In this document: positions 34,758 through 43,295 of the stretch, one piece after another
Layout: each line of letters opens with the position of its first letter
How positions within the stretch are numbered: position 1 is the first letter of the stretch
From: Christensenella intestinihominis
Lineage (GTDB): Bacteria; Bacillota; Clostridia; Christensenellales; Christensenellaceae
Length of the DNA stretch: 64,000 nucleotides
NCBI RefSeq assembly: GCF_001678845.1
Contig: NZ_MAIQ01000010.1
Location: 1 to 64,000, forward strand
Direction of reading: 5' to 3'
Translations under genes and position numbers: made by a program
The notes under the pieces: generated by a model
The model's input: the letters and a program-made list of their open reading frames with translations, nothing else
Told to the model about the DNA's origin: nothing
Database searches by the model: none

Positions 34758-36417
34758 TTTCTTTTGCCTCTTTTCTTTTTGGTTTTTTCAGGCGTCTGAC
34801 CGCAAGCTCGTACACTGCGCGAACGCCCACGTTGACAGCGAGGATCAACAGGCTCATGGCGGCGGCCTGCGCGAAATCCCCGGACTCCTCCATGTGGGTG
34901 ATGGCAATGGACGCGACCTTGAAATTGGCCGAATACAGGAACACCACCGCCGACACCGTTACCATGGAATTAACAAAATAGAACATAAACATTTCAAGGA
35001 TTGCCGGAAGGGACAGGGGAACGCTGACCTTGAAAAAGGTTTTATACCACGGCACCTTCATGCTTTCCGACACGTTTTCATATTCCCCGTCCAGCTTCCT
35101 GAGCGCGCCCGACGCCGTTACGAAAGGTACGGCATAGAAGTGCAGCATGTTGGCAAGCACGAGGATGCCGATTGTCCCGTAGACAAAATTCAGCGGATTG
35201 TTTTTTGCGTTGAAAAAGAAAATAAACGCCAGGCCGATCACCATTCCCGGAAGCGCAATCGGCAGCGCGGAAAGCACGCGGCCCGCCTTTTTGAGCGGCC
35301 CCATGCCCCTGCCCTTTTCGATCAGGTAGGCGTATACGAACACAAAGACGGTGCCGAACAGCGCCGAGAAAAAGCTCATGGAAAGGGAGTTTAAAAAGCT
35401 CGCGAACCCTCCTGTCGACTGGTTGAACACAAAATTCTGCAGGGTGAAGCCCATGTCGTACGGGTAGTATTTGACAAACGCGCCCATGACGAGCACCGCC
35501 ACCATCAGGCCGAAAAAGCCCACGATGAACCAGCAGACCACGCCGAGGGCCGCATCCCGTCCGCGTGATTTTTTGATCCGCAGGGGAATTGCCCGGGCGC
35601 TTACCGTACCGTCCGTCTTTTTGCTGGTAATGCGGTCCACCGCAAAATTGAGCACCGCCGGAATCAGCAGCAGCGTGCCGATCACCGCGCCCATATTCAT
35701 ATTGAACTGGCCCGCCACCTGTTTATAGATATCTGTCGCGAGCACATTGAAGCTGCCCCCGAGCACCTTGGGCGCGCCGAAATCCGTGAACGCAAGCGTG
35801 AAGCACACGAACAGGGAGCTGATGAGCGTATATTTCACCTCGGGCAGCGTGATACGGAAAAAGCCCTTCGCCGGGCCGCAGCCCATTGAATCCGCCGCCT
35901 CGTACAGCCGTCCGTCCGCGAATCCGAGCGCGATATCGAACATCAGAAACGCCTGCGGGAAGGTATACACGATTTCCGACAGGATGATGCCCGTGCGCCC
36001 GTAAAGGCCGATATCCCAGCCGAGGCCGGTAACCAGGCCCTGGTTCCCGAACAGGTAAACGAGCGCCAGGCCGTGCACCACGGTGGGCATGAAAATCGGC
36101 AGGAGCGCCATGTATTTCAGGAAGGTCTTGCAGCGCAGGCGGCTGCGGCGCAGCGCATAGGCAAAGGCAAAACCGAGGATGGTGCTGAGTACCGCCGTCC
36201 ACAGCGAGATATCGATGGTATTTCCCACCGATACGGAAAGGGCGGGCGTCGTAAAATATTTCGCATAATTCGCAAGGCCCACGAAATCGCCCGTGCTGTT
36301 GAGGAACGCCTTCGAAAACAGGCTCCCGAGCGGAAGGATCATGATGACCACAAAAAAGAACGTCAGCGCGACCATCAGCATCCATTGCCCGGGATTCCGG
36401 AATAATTTCTTTTTCAT
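34747..36417 (-). CDS. Fused two-domain 2-AEP ABC transporter permease
   Basis: A 556-residue membrane protein that contains two BPD_transp_1 permease halves in one chain. The first half (about 20-280) has the EAA-like loop EAADSMGCGPAKGFFRITLP. The second (about 300-545) has VSESMKVPWYKTFFKVSVP. About 12 membrane helices are visible in total. In other bacteria the 2-aminoethylphosphonate importer uses two permeases, PhnU and PhnV; here they are joined, as in FbpB-type iron transporters. ATG 36417 follows GAGGTG. The assignment to aminoethylphosphonate comes from the operon. Confidence 0.88.
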   Translation of the reverse strand: MKKKLFRNPGQWMLMVALTFFFVVIMILPLGSLFSKAFLNSTGDFVGLANYAKYFTTPALSVSVGNTIDISLWTAVLSTILGFAFAYALRRSRLRCKTFLKYMALLPIFMPTVVHGLALVYLFGNQGLVTGLGWDIGLYGRTGIILSEIVYTFPQAFLMFDIALGFADGRLYEAADSMGCGPAKGFFRITLPEVKYTLISSLFVCFTLAFTDFGAPKVLGGSFNVLATDIYKQVAGQFNMNMGAVIGTLLLIPAVLNFAVDRITSKKTDGTVSARAIPLRIKKSRGRDAALGVVCWFIVGFFGLMVAVLVMGAFVKYYPYDMGFTLQNFVFNQSTGGFASFLNSLSMSFFSALFGTVFVFVYAYLIEKGRGMGPLKKAGRVLSALPIALPGMVIGLAFIFFFNAKNNPLNFVYGTIGILVLANMLHFYAVPFVTASGALRKLDGEYENVSESMKVPWYKTFFKVSVPLSLPAILEMFMFYFVNSMVTVSAVVFLYSANFKVASIAITHMEESGDFAQAAAMSLLILAVNVGVRAVYELAVRRLKKPKRKEAKESEL

Positions 36418-36424
36418 AGGCACC

Positions 36425-37414
36425 TCACGCGGGATAGCGGACGAAATGCTCTTCCGGGATATGGAAGCAGCATTTCTCCCCGCTGCGGACGCCAAGCCCG
36501 TCCGCCTCCCCGGACGGGATATCCGCGCAAATTTCAAGCCCGCCGCGCAGTCTGCCGTATACGCGCGTCTGTGACCCGCGGAATTCAAGCCCCATGACCG
36601 TCCCGATCCAGTGGGTATCGTCTTCACGGAACAGGTCGCGCCCCACCGTCACATTTTCCGGGCGCACGCCGAGGAGCGCGTTTCCCCGCTCGTAAAAATT
36701 CATCGTGCCGATAAAGCCCGCCACAAAAGGACTTCCCGGACGATTATAGATTTCATGCGGCGTTCCCGTCTGTTCCACCACCGCATTGTTCATGACCACA
36801 ATTTTATCCGCCATGGTAAGCGCCTCTTCCTGGTCGTGCGTAACCATAATGGTGGTGATGCCGAGGGTCCGCTGGATGCGGCAGATTTCCGCGCGCAGCT
36901 TTACGCGTACCTTGGCGTCGAGCGCCGAAAGCGGTTCGTCGAGCAGCAGGTATTCCGGACCCGGCGCAATCGCGCGGGCAAGGGCCGTCCGTTGCTGCTG
37001 CCCGCCCGAAAGCTGGCTGGGATATTTTTTCCGGTGGTCAAGGAGGTCCACCATGCGGAGCACCTCCGTAACCCGGAAGCGTTTTTCTTCCTTATTTTTA
37101 TTCTTTTGCCCGGACAATCCGAACAGGATATTTTGTTCCACCGTCATATTGGGAAACAGGGCGTAGGACTGGAACACCACGCCGAAGTTCCTTTCACGCG
37201 GCGGCAGCGCCGTGCAGTCCCTCCCGTTGATGACAACCTTGCCCTCCTCCGGCATTTCAAGGCCCGCAATGATGCGCAGCAGCGTCGTTTTTCCGCAGCC
37301 GGACGGCCCGAGGATGCATACAAGTTCCCCTTTTTCGACCGTAAGATTGATATTTTTAAGAGCGGCCTGTTTTTCAAACCGTTTATTTACTTGTTCAATT
37401 TGCAGAAAGCTCAC
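36425..37414 (-). CDS. ABC transporter ATPase for aminoethylphosphonate
   Basis: A 329-residue ATPase of the PotA/FbpC/PhnT class. Walker A GPSGCGKTTLLR, Q-loop VVFQSYALFPNMTVEQNI, signature LSGGQQQRTALARA, Walker B EYLLLDEPLSALD and the His switch VTHDQEEAL are complete. The C-terminal TOBE-type domain begins near residue 245 (LLGVRPENVTVGRD). The ATG follows GAGGAGG. It begins 108 nt after the binding-protein stop, a gap containing a strong hairpin, and ends 7 nt before the permease. Confidence 0.93.
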   Translation of the reverse strand: MSFLQIEQVNKRFEKQAALKNINLTVEKGELVCILGPSGCGKTTLLRIIAGLEMPEEGKVVINGRDCTALPPRERNFGVVFQSYALFPNMTVEQNILFGLSGQKNKNKEEKRFRVTEVLRMVDLLDHRKKYPSQLSGGQQQRTALARAIAPGPEYLLLDEPLSALDAKVRVKLRAEICRIQRTLGITTIMVTHDQEEALTMADKIVVMNNAVVEQTGTPHEIYNRPGSPFVAGFIGTMNFYERGNALLGVRPENVTVGRDLFREDDTHWIGTVMGLEFRGSQTRVYGRLRGGLEICADIPSGEADGLGVRSGEKCCFHIPEEHFVRYPA

Positions 37415-37477
37415 TCAAATCCTCCTCCCCGATGCAGGCGCCCCTTAAATGGGCGTCCCGGCCCATGTATATAAGGC

Positions 37478-37499
37478 AGGCGCGGGTTTCCCCGCGCCT
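37478..37499 (-). other. Hairpin between the binding protein and ATPase genes
   Basis: A 9-bp perfect stem AGGCGCGGG with its complement around TTTC. No T-run follows on the minus strand, so it probably stabilises the upstream binding-protein message, giving more binding protein than transporter. Confidence 0.55.
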
Positions 37500-37522
37500 T
37501 TCCATTTTCTGTTTCAGCCGGT

Positions 37523-38671
37523 TTAGGAGGCGGGCTCGGATTTTGCGTCGAATTTTTCCATCCAGGTGTTGAGGATTTCTTCACGGTTCGAGGCCGCCCA
37601 TGAAAAATCGTTATCAATAAGCTGGTCGAGCGGGTCTCCGTCGTAGCCCTCGTAAGTGCCGTCGCCCCCGGTTGTGATGATCGGGTAATTTTCCTTATAG
37701 AGGTTCATGGCGTCGTCCGAAATTGCCCAGTCGAGGAAGGTTTTCGACGCGTCCTTGATCCCGTCCTTTTTCATCAGCGCATTGGCCTCGAGGTCCCAGC
37801 CCGAGCCCTCGGACGGGAAGATCACCTCTACCGGCGCTCCCTTCGCCTTCTGGCTCAGGCCCGCGTATCCGAAGCTGATGCCCACCGCGGTTTCTCCCGC
37901 TGCCGCCATCTTGGCCGGTTTGGAGCCGGAGTGCACATACTGGGAAACGTTTTCGTCAAGCTTTGAGAGGAAATCCCAGCCCTGCTCCGGCGTATCTTTG
38001 CCGTTTAATTGCAGGATTGCGGACACCGTGAGGAAGCCCGTCCCGGAGGAATTGGGGTTGGACATGACGATATGGCCTTTGAATTCCGGCTTTAAAAGGT
38101 CTTCGTACGACGTGATTTCGGGAAGGCCCAGTTTTGCCGCTTCTTCCGTATTGACGACAATTGCGGTTTCCCACGCGTCGATGCCCACCCATGTGGGCGT
38201 CTCTTTATCCGACTTGAACTGCGGAAGGATGCGGTCCACGCCCTGCGGCGCGTATGGCTCGAGCATCCCCTGGTCGTCAAGCACCATCATGGAGGAAGCC
38301 GCCGTGCCCCACACTACGTCCGCCTGCGGGTTGTCTTTTTCCGCGAGGAGCTTGGCGGTGATGATGCCCGTGGATTCGCGGACAACGTTTACCTTGATGT
38401 CGGGATAGGTTTTGTTGAACTCTTCGAGGTAGGCGGTGACCTGCTCGTCCTCGAGCGCGGTATAGACCGTAATTTCACCGCTTGCGGCGTCCGGGCCGTT
38501 ATCCCCAGGTTCGGCCTGCGCCGGAGCTTCGGATGCGGCGGAAGCCTTCCCCGCCGGTTCCTGGGCGCTGCTTTCAGCCGGAACCGCGGCCCCGGACGCA
38601 CACGAGGCAAGGAACAGGGCGCCAAGCGTCATCATGCCTGTCAGTACGAGTGTGAGTAATCTTCTTTTCAT
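37523..38671 (-). CDS. 2-Aminoethylphosphonate ABC transporter binding lipoprotein
   Basis: A 382-residue lipoprotein. The signal sequence ends in [10 protein letters not shown] (lipobox Cys about 24), followed by an Ala/Pro/Glu-rich linker to about residue 65 and an extracellular solute-binding domain (iron/2-AEP type, SBP_bac_8-like). It starts [20 protein letters not shown]. PhnS-type aminoethylphosphonate receptors and ferric-ion receptors share this fold; the phnWX genes in the same operon favour aminoethylphosphonate. It is the first gene of the operon. AAGGAGAG lies upstream of the ATG. Confidence 0.88.
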   Translation of the reverse strand: MKRRLLTLVLTGMMTLGALFLASCASGAAVPAESSAQEPAGKASAASEAPAQAEPGDNGPDAASGEITVYTALEDEQVTAYLEEFNKTYPDIKVNVVRESTGIITAKLLAEKDNPQADVVWGTAASSMMVLDDQGMLEPYAPQGVDRILPQFKSDKETPTWVGIDAWETAIVVNTEEAAKLGLPEITSYEDLLKPEFKGHIVMSNPNSSGTGFLTVSAILQLNGKDTPEQGWDFLSKLDENVSQYVHSGSKPAKMAAAGETAVGISFGYAGLSQKAKGAPVEVIFPSEGSGWDLEANALMKKDGIKDASKTFLDWAISDDAMNLYKENYPIITTGGDGTYEGYDGDPLDQLIDNDFSWAASNREEILNTWMEKFDAKSEPAS

Positions 38672-38716
38672 ATGTTCTCTCCTTAAAAATAAATTTAAAA
38701 TCGGTTACTGGGGTTC

Positions 38717-38745
38717 AGTATACCGGGCCGGTGTAAAACCCATAA
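38717..38745 (-). promoter_or_regulatory. Candidate promoter of the phosphonate operon
   Basis: On the minus strand TTATGG (38740-38745), a 17-bp spacer and TATACT (38717-38722). The -35 is weak, which would suit an activated gene. Overlapping the -35 is a small inverted repeat, AACCC with GGGTT. No regulator gene is adjacent. Confidence 0.45.
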
Positions 38746-38810
38746 GAAGGGTTTGTGTGAGTTGCGTAAAATGAAAGTAAAATGGCGGCGCGGCATACAT
38801 ACAGGCGCGC

Positions 38811-38845
38811 AAAAAAACCGCATGGGATTTTCCCATGCGGTTTTT
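38811..38845. terminator. Bidirectional terminator after crcB
   Basis: A 15-bp stem, AAAAACCGCATGGGA with its complement (38813-38827 and 38831-38845), has a TTT loop and T-runs on both strands. Confidence 0.93.
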
Positions 38846-38880
38846 GGCGCCGGATCAATAAACGGACCGGGACAGCTTTC

Positions 38881-39246
38881 CTATATCGCCCGGATCATAA
38901 GCCGCCCAAGCCATGCCGCAAACACGCAGGCCACGACGGAAAGAAGGATGTTCAGGAGCGCAAAGGCGATATTCCCTCCTTCAAGGAGGCGCAGGGTTTC
39001 AAGGGAAAAGGTCGAAAAGGTGGTAAAGCCCCCGATAATTCCAAGCATTACCATTCCGGCGACGCGTTCGTCCACGTTCCATTTCAGCGTCATCTGGAAT
39101 ACCATTCCAATACAAAAGGAGCCGATAAAGTTCACAAGAAGCGTTCCCCACGGGAAGCTGCCGGAGAAGCTTTTCGTAAGGAAACTCATTCCATAGCGGC
39201 ATACGGCCCCGATAAAGCCGCCGGCGCCTACCAAAAGAACCGTCAT
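38881..39246 (-). CDS. crcB: Fluoride channel CrcB/FluC
   Basis: A 121-residue, four-helix protein of the Fluc family, which expels fluoride as a dual-topology dimer. The signature parts are GGFIGAVCRYGMSF, WGTLLVNFIGSFCIG (the conserved Asn) and GFTTFSTFSLE (the phenylalanine box). ATG 39246 overlaps the stop of the upstream gene in an ATGA junction. Only one copy is present. No fluoride riboswitch is recognisable upstream. It is the last gene before a strong terminator. Confidence 0.95.
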   Translation of the reverse strand: MTVLLVGAGGFIGAVCRYGMSFLTKSFSGSFPWGTLLVNFIGSFCIGMVFQMTLKWNVDERVAGMVMLGIIGGFTTFSTFSLETLRLLEGGNIAFALLNILLSVVACVFAAWLGRLMIRAI

Positions 39247-39554
39247 TCCCCGTCCTCTTCCTCTTCCTGTCGGCGGCGTTCCGCATCCGCCCGCCGCATT
39301 TCTTCCGTATATTCCTCGTCCGGAATGTTTTCCATATAGCAGTTCATCCCGCACTGCGGGCAGGAGAGCAGGCGGTCCGTTCCCTGCCGCGAGGCAAAGA
39401 AGGTGCGCATGCCCGCCACCTTAAACCGCGCGCCGCAATGCGGGCACTTAAAATGCCGTTTTGTTTGTATCCTGCAATAAAGCACGATGCAGACAATAAA
39501 AATCACAAGTGTCGAGCATACCGTAATAATGCCAAATAACCCAATTCCGTTCAT
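39243..39554 (-). CDS. Small membrane protein with zinc ribbon
   Basis: A 103-residue protein: one N-terminal membrane helix (about 5-27, GIITVCSTLVIFIVCIVLYC) followed by a zinc ribbon with two CxxC knuckles, CPHCGARF and CPQCGMNC. The C-terminus is highly charged, with a run of Glu and Arg. I do not recognise a named family. Its stop overlaps the crcB start (ATGA), so the two are co-translated. Its function may relate to ion stress or membrane protein assembly, which is only a guess from context. AAGGAG precedes ATG 39554. Confidence 0.75.
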   Translation of the reverse strand: MNGIGLFGIITVCSTLVIFIVCIVLYCRIQTKRHFKCPHCGARFKVAGMRTFFASRQGTDRLLSCPQCGMNCYMENIPDEEYTEEMRRADAERRRQEEEEDGE

Positions 39555-39646
39555 GGAATTCTCCTTATTCCTGTTTTTCACCTTTAGTATACCACAGAGG
39601 CGGGGCATCCGGAACGGAAATAAACGGTTTCCAGCGAAAAAGAGGC

Positions 39647-39675
39647 TTGAATTCCGCCTTTAAACTTGGTATGAT
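39647..39675 (+). promoter_or_regulatory. glyS promoter
   Basis: TTGAAT (39647-39652), a 17-bp spacer and TATGAT (39670-39675). Transcription should begin near 39682, just before the T-box stem I. Confidence 0.75.
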
Positions 39676-39682
39676 TGTGTCA

Positions 39683-39829
39683 ATAACTTGAATAAGGCGC
39701 GTTTTGCGGGTGTGGCGCCCCGCGCAGTATGGAACGCGCGCAATGAAGGCGGGTTTTTTTAACCAATCAGGGTGGAACCGCGGAAGGTATTCTTTCGTCC
39801 CTATTCCAAGGGATCGGAAGATTTTTTTT
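39683..39829 (+). promoter_or_regulatory. Glycine T-box leader with terminator
   Basis: The universal T-box sequence GGGTGGAACCGCG is at 39770-39782. The transcription terminator is a 12-bp stem with one bulge (39791-39802 with 39809-39821) followed by eight T. Stem I is compact: GCGCGTT (39697-39703) pairs with AACGCGC (39733-39739), with an inner GCGGG/CCCGC. The specifier is GGC at 39748-39750, matching a glycine codon and the CAA-GAA-GGC context known from other glyQS T-boxes. Only about 19 nt lie between specifier and T-box, with room for a 4-bp mini-stem but no full stem III. Uncharged tRNA-Gly should allow read-through into glyS. Confidence 0.88.
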
Positions 39830-39851
39830 ACTAAATTTTGGGAGGAAAATG

Positions 39852-41234
39852 ATGGAAAAGACAATGGACAAAATCGTGGCGCTCGCGAAGGGGCGCGGCT
39901 TTGTGTATCCCGGCTCGGAAATCTATGGAGGGCTTGCGAATTCATGGGATTACGGCCCGCTCGGGGTGGAATTCAAGAACAACGTGAAGCGCGCCTGGTG
40001 GCAGAAATTCGTGCAGGAGTGCCCGCATAACGTGGGGCTTGACGCGGCGATCCTGATGAACCCCGAGGTGTGGGTTGCGTCCGGCCATGTGGGCGGCTTC
40101 AACGACCCGCTGATGGACTGCAAAAGCTGCAAGGAGCGTTTCCGCGCGGATAAGCTGATCGAGGATTATGTGGCGGAAAACGGGATCGATATCGGTCCGG
40201 TGGAAGCGATGAGCAAGGAGGATATGGAAGCGTTCATCGCGGAGCACATTGTGTGCCCGTCCTGCGGGAAAAATGATTTTACGCCCATCCGCCAGTTTAA
40301 CCTGATGTTCAAGACCTTCCAGGGGGTGAACGAGGACACGGCCGCGCAGATTTACCTGCGCCCCGAAACCGCGCAGGGCATTTTCGTCAATTTCAAAAAC
40401 GTACTGCGTACGACGCGCCGCAAAATGCCTATGGGCATCGGACAGATCGGCAAATCGTTCCGCAACGAGATTACGCCCGGAAACTTTATTTTCCGCATCC
40501 GTGAATTTGAACAGATGGAGCTTGAATTCTTCTGCAACCCGAAGGAGGAATTCGAGTGGTTTAATTATTGGAAGGATACCTGCCACAACTGGCTCCTTGC
40601 CCTTGGCCTCAGCGACGACAACCTGAAGCTGCGCGACCACGCCAAGGAAGAGCTTTCGCACTATTCCAACGCGACGACGGACATCGAATACCGGTTCCCC
40701 TTTGGCTGGGGCGAGCTGTGGGGCATCGCGGACCGGACGGATTTCGACCTTAAGGCGCATATGAGCCATTCCGGCGAGAGCCTTGAATATCTTGACCCTG
40801 TAACAAACGAGAAATATGTGCCCTACTGCATCGAGCCGTCACTCGGCGCGGACCGTGTAGCGCTCGCGTTCCTGTGCGAGGCCTATGACGAGGAGACGCT
40901 GGAAAACGGCGACACGCGCACCGTGATGCATTTCCATCCGGCGCTCGCGCCCTTCAAGGCCGCGGTGCTGCCCCTGCAAAAGAAGCTTTCGGAAACGTCG
41001 GATAAGCTGTTCGCCGACCTTGCGAAGCATTTTAACGTGGACTACGACCTTGCGGGCTCCATCGGCAAGCGTTACCGCCGGGAGGATGAAATCGGCACGC
41101 CGTACTGCGTGACGGTGGACTTTGAATCCCTCGAGGACGGCTGCGTAACCGTGCGTGACCGCGACACCATGGCGCAGGAACGCATTCCAATGGAGGGCGT
41201 CCGGCAGTTTATCGAGGACAAACTCGTATTTTAA
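39852..41234 (+). CDS. glyS: Glycyl-tRNA synthetase, single-chain dimeric type
   Basis: A 460-residue class II synthetase of the alpha2 (eukaryote/archaea-like) type, not the alpha2-beta2 GlyQS. Class II motifs include [32 protein letters not shown] (motif 2) and [16 protein letters not shown] (motif 3). A C-terminal anticodon-binding domain starts near residue 360. A zinc-like [10 protein letters not shown] sits near residue 137. Two adjacent ATG codons exist; the second (39852), 6 nt after GGAGG, is better spaced. Expression is controlled by the glycine T-box upstream. Confidence 0.96.
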   Translation: MEKTMDKIVALAKGRGFVYPGSEIYGGLANSWDYGPLGVEFKNNVKRAWWQKFVQECPHNVGLDAAILMNPEVWVASGHVGGFNDPLMDCKSCKERFRADKLIEDYVAENGIDIGPVEAMSKEDMEAFIAEHIVCPSCGKNDFTPIRQFNLMFKTFQGVNEDTAAQIYLRPETAQGIFVNFKNVLRTTRRKMPMGIGQIGKSFRNEITPGNFIFRIREFEQMELEFFCNPKEEFEWFNYWKDTCHNWLLALGLSDDNLKLRDHAKEELSHYSNATTDIEYRFPFGWGELWGIADRTDFDLKAHMSHSGESLEYLDPVTNEKYVPYCIEPSLGADRVALAFLCEAYDEETLENGDTRTVMHFHPALAPFKAAVLPLQKKLSETSDKLFADLAKHFNVDYDLAGSIGKRYRREDEIGTPYCVTVDFESLEDGCVTVRDRDTMAQERIPMEGVRQFIEDKLVF

Positions 41235-41245
41235 AAGGATTCACA

Positions 41246-41276
41246 AAAAGCGCATACAAAAGTATGCGCTTTTTTA
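41246..41276 (+). terminator. glyS terminator
   Basis: A 13-bp stem, AAAAAGCGCATAC with its complement (41246-41258, 41263-41275), loop AAAA, followed by T6. Confidence 0.93.
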
Positions 41277-41331
41277 TAAAAATCCATATAGGAAAACTGC
41301 ATAGAAAATCCGGGATTTGGGGAGAGCGCCC

Positions 41332-42123
41332 ATGGAAATAAAAAATAAAAAAATTGACAATGGCGAGGCATTCGATTGGGGAAAGGCTTCAACTGATTAC
41401 GCAAGGTACAGGGATATTTATCCTGGCATCTTCTATGAGAAAATTATAAACCGCGGCCTGTGCCTGAAGGGTCAGAGGGTATTGGATTTAGGGACGGGAA
41501 CGGGCGTTCTGCCCAGGAATATGTATCGGTATGGAGCGGAATGGACCGGGATAGATATTTCCGATATGCAGATTGCACAGGCAAAAAGAATGGCCGCCGG
41601 GTTGCAGCAGGAAATTCAATATTTTAATATAGGAGCGGAAGAGATTGACTTCCCGGACAGTTCCTTTGATGTGGCGACCGCCTGCCAATGTTTTTGGTAT
41701 TTTGACGACCGGAAGCTGGTTCCCAAGCTATCCCGGATCATAAAGGAAGGCGGGAAATTACTTTTATTATATATGGCGTGGCTGCCGTTTGAGGATGAGA
41801 TTGCCGGAATGAGCGAGGCCCTTGTATTGAAGTATCGCCCAAACTGGTCGGGCGCCGGGGAAACCATGCATCCGATTACGGCGCCCGAATACGTATATGA
41901 AGCGTTTGAAGCCGTATACCACGAGGAATATGAAATCGATGTTCCCTTCACCAGGGAAACATGGAACGGAAGGATGAAAGCCTGCCGGGGGATCGGCGCT
42001 TCCCTGCCGCGCGAAAAGGTTGCGGAATGGGAAAACGAACATAAATTGTTGCTCGAAAAAATCGCGCCTGAAAAATTTTCCATAAAGCATTATGCAGCCA
42101 TGTTGGAGCTGAGGCGGAAATAG
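41332..42123 (+). CDS. Class I SAM-dependent methyltransferase
   Basis: A 263-residue methyltransferase. Motif I is VLDLGTGTGVLPRNMYRYG, with an acidic residue after strand 2 in WTGIDISDMQIAQAKRMA, and later SSFDVATACQCFWYFD and KLLLLYMAW. It resembles the UbiE/small-molecule methyltransferases (Methyltransf_11/25). The start is ATG 41332; a TTG just upstream sits in the GGGGAG binding site. Substrate unknown. It lies alone, between the glyS terminator and cobT, with no obvious partner. Confidence 0.82.
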   Translation: MEIKNKKIDNGEAFDWGKASTDYARYRDIYPGIFYEKIINRGLCLKGQRVLDLGTGTGVLPRNMYRYGAEWTGIDISDMQIAQAKRMAAGLQQEIQYFNIGAEEIDFPDSSFDVATACQCFWYFDDRKLVPKLSRIIKEGGKLLLLYMAWLPFEDEIAGMSEALVLKYRPNWSGAGETMHPITAPEYVYEAFEAVYHEEYEIDVPFTRETWNGRMKACRGIGASLPREKVAEWENEHKLLLEKIAPEKFSIKHYAAMLELRRK

Positions 42124-42153
42124 CAAGGGGCCGATAAATTAAACCTGTAAAAG

Positions 42154-42183
42154 TTGAATTACAGGAAAAAAGTATGGCATACT
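42154..42183 (+). promoter_or_regulatory. Candidate promoter of cobT
   Basis: TTGAAT (42154-42159), an 18-bp spacer and CATACT (42178-42183). It overlaps a 7-bp hairpin, CCTGTAA with TTACAGG (42144-42165). No cobalamin riboswitch sequence is visible. Confidence 0.4.
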
Positions 42184-42238
42184 AAATATAACCAATTCCT
42201 GTTTTTAGACGATTCGCAGACGAAAAGGAGGACGTTTT

Positions 42239-43288
42239 ATGGATTATACGGATATACTGCCCCTGGATGAAGACGCCATGGCCGCGGCGCGCGAGCGGGT
42301 GGACTCCCTGTCGAAGCCCCTGGGCAGCCTCGGGCAGCTGGAGGAGTATGCGGTAAGGCTCGCGGGCATCCGCGGTTTTATGGGCGGAACCCTTGCAAGG
42401 CGCGCCGTGCTTGTATTCGCGGCGGACAACGGCGTTTACGGTCAGGGGATCACTCCGGTGCCGCAGGCGGTCACTCCCATGCAGACCATCAACATCGCAA
42501 ACGGAATTGCGGGGGTAAACGCGCTGGCGGCGCAGGCGGGCGCGGAGGTTTTCGTCTACAACGTGGGCGTCGCGCAGGAGCTGAAACGCAAAAACATCAT
42601 CGACGCGCTGGTGATGCACGGCACGAACGATATGACCTATGGCCCCGCGATGACGCGCGCACAATGTGAAAGGGCCATGAAAACCGGATATGAAGCCGCG
42701 GCGGCACGCGAGGGTTACGACGTGATCGGCCTTGGGGAAATGGGGATTTGCAACACCTCTACCACGGCTGCCGTCGCGTCCGTGCTGCTCGGGAAACCGG
42801 TTTCCGCCTTAACCGGCCGGGGCGCGGGCATTACGGACGGGCAATACGAAAAAAAAATATCGGTCATCGAGAAGGCCATCGAGGTGAACAAACCGGATGC
42901 GAGCGACCCGGTTGACGTGATTGCCAAGGTCGGCGGCCTCGATATCGCGGCGATGACGGGCGCATACCTCGCGTGCGCGCATTACCGGGTCCCGGTTGTG
43001 ATCGACGGTTTTATTTCCGTGTGCGCGGCGCTGTGCGCGATGCGCATTTCCCCCGCGAGCGTATCTTATATGTTCGCATCGCACAAAAGCGACGAGCAGG
43101 GCTATACGGCGATTGCGGAGGCGCTTGGCCTTGCCCCCGCGCTGACGCTTGGCATGCGTCTTGGCGAGGGAAGCGGCTGCCCGCTGATGTTTTATATCCT
43201 CGAGGCTTCCCTGCGGATGCTGGAGGACATGGGAACCTTTGCGGAAGGAAGCATCGACCCTTCCGAATTTGTCGACCTGAGGAAATAG
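42239..43288 (+). CDS. cobT: Nicotinate-nucleotide--DMB phosphoribosyltransferase
   Basis: A 349-residue enzyme that activates the lower-ligand base for cobalamin assembly, making alpha-ribazole 5'-phosphate from nicotinate mononucleotide. The signatures LSKPLGSLGQLEEYAVRLAG, VFAADNGVYGQGITPVPQ, GLGEMGICNTSTTAA and the catalytic Glu in LGMRLGEGSGCPLMF are all present. Length is normal. It stands apart from other cobalamin genes, which suggests salvage of bases or of cobinamide. GGAGG precedes ATG 42239. The small membrane protein starts 8 nt after its stop, likely in the same unit. Confidence 0.95.
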   Translation: MDYTDILPLDEDAMAAARERVDSLSKPLGSLGQLEEYAVRLAGIRGFMGGTLARRAVLVFAADNGVYGQGITPVPQAVTPMQTINIANGIAGVNALAAQAGAEVFVYNVGVAQELKRKNIIDALVMHGTNDMTYGPAMTRAQCERAMKTGYEAAAAREGYDVIGLGEMGICNTSTTAAVASVLLGKPVSALTGRGAGITDGQYEKKISVIEKAIEVNKPDASDPVDVIAKVGGLDIAAMTGAYLACAHYRVPVVIDGFISVCAALCAMRISPASVSYMFASHKSDEQGYTAIAEALGLAPALTLGMRLGEGSGCPLMFYILEASLRMLEDMGTFAEGSIDPSEFVDLRK

Positions 43289-43295
43289 GAGTGCC

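Noticed and set aside
39555-39640. Fluoride riboswitch controlling crcB
   Set aside because: The short A/T-rich gap upstream of the zinc-ribbon gene lacks the conserved fluoride-binding fold.
42124-42238. Cobalamin riboswitch before cobT
   Set aside because: The region is only 115 nt, and the conserved B12-box and core are absent.
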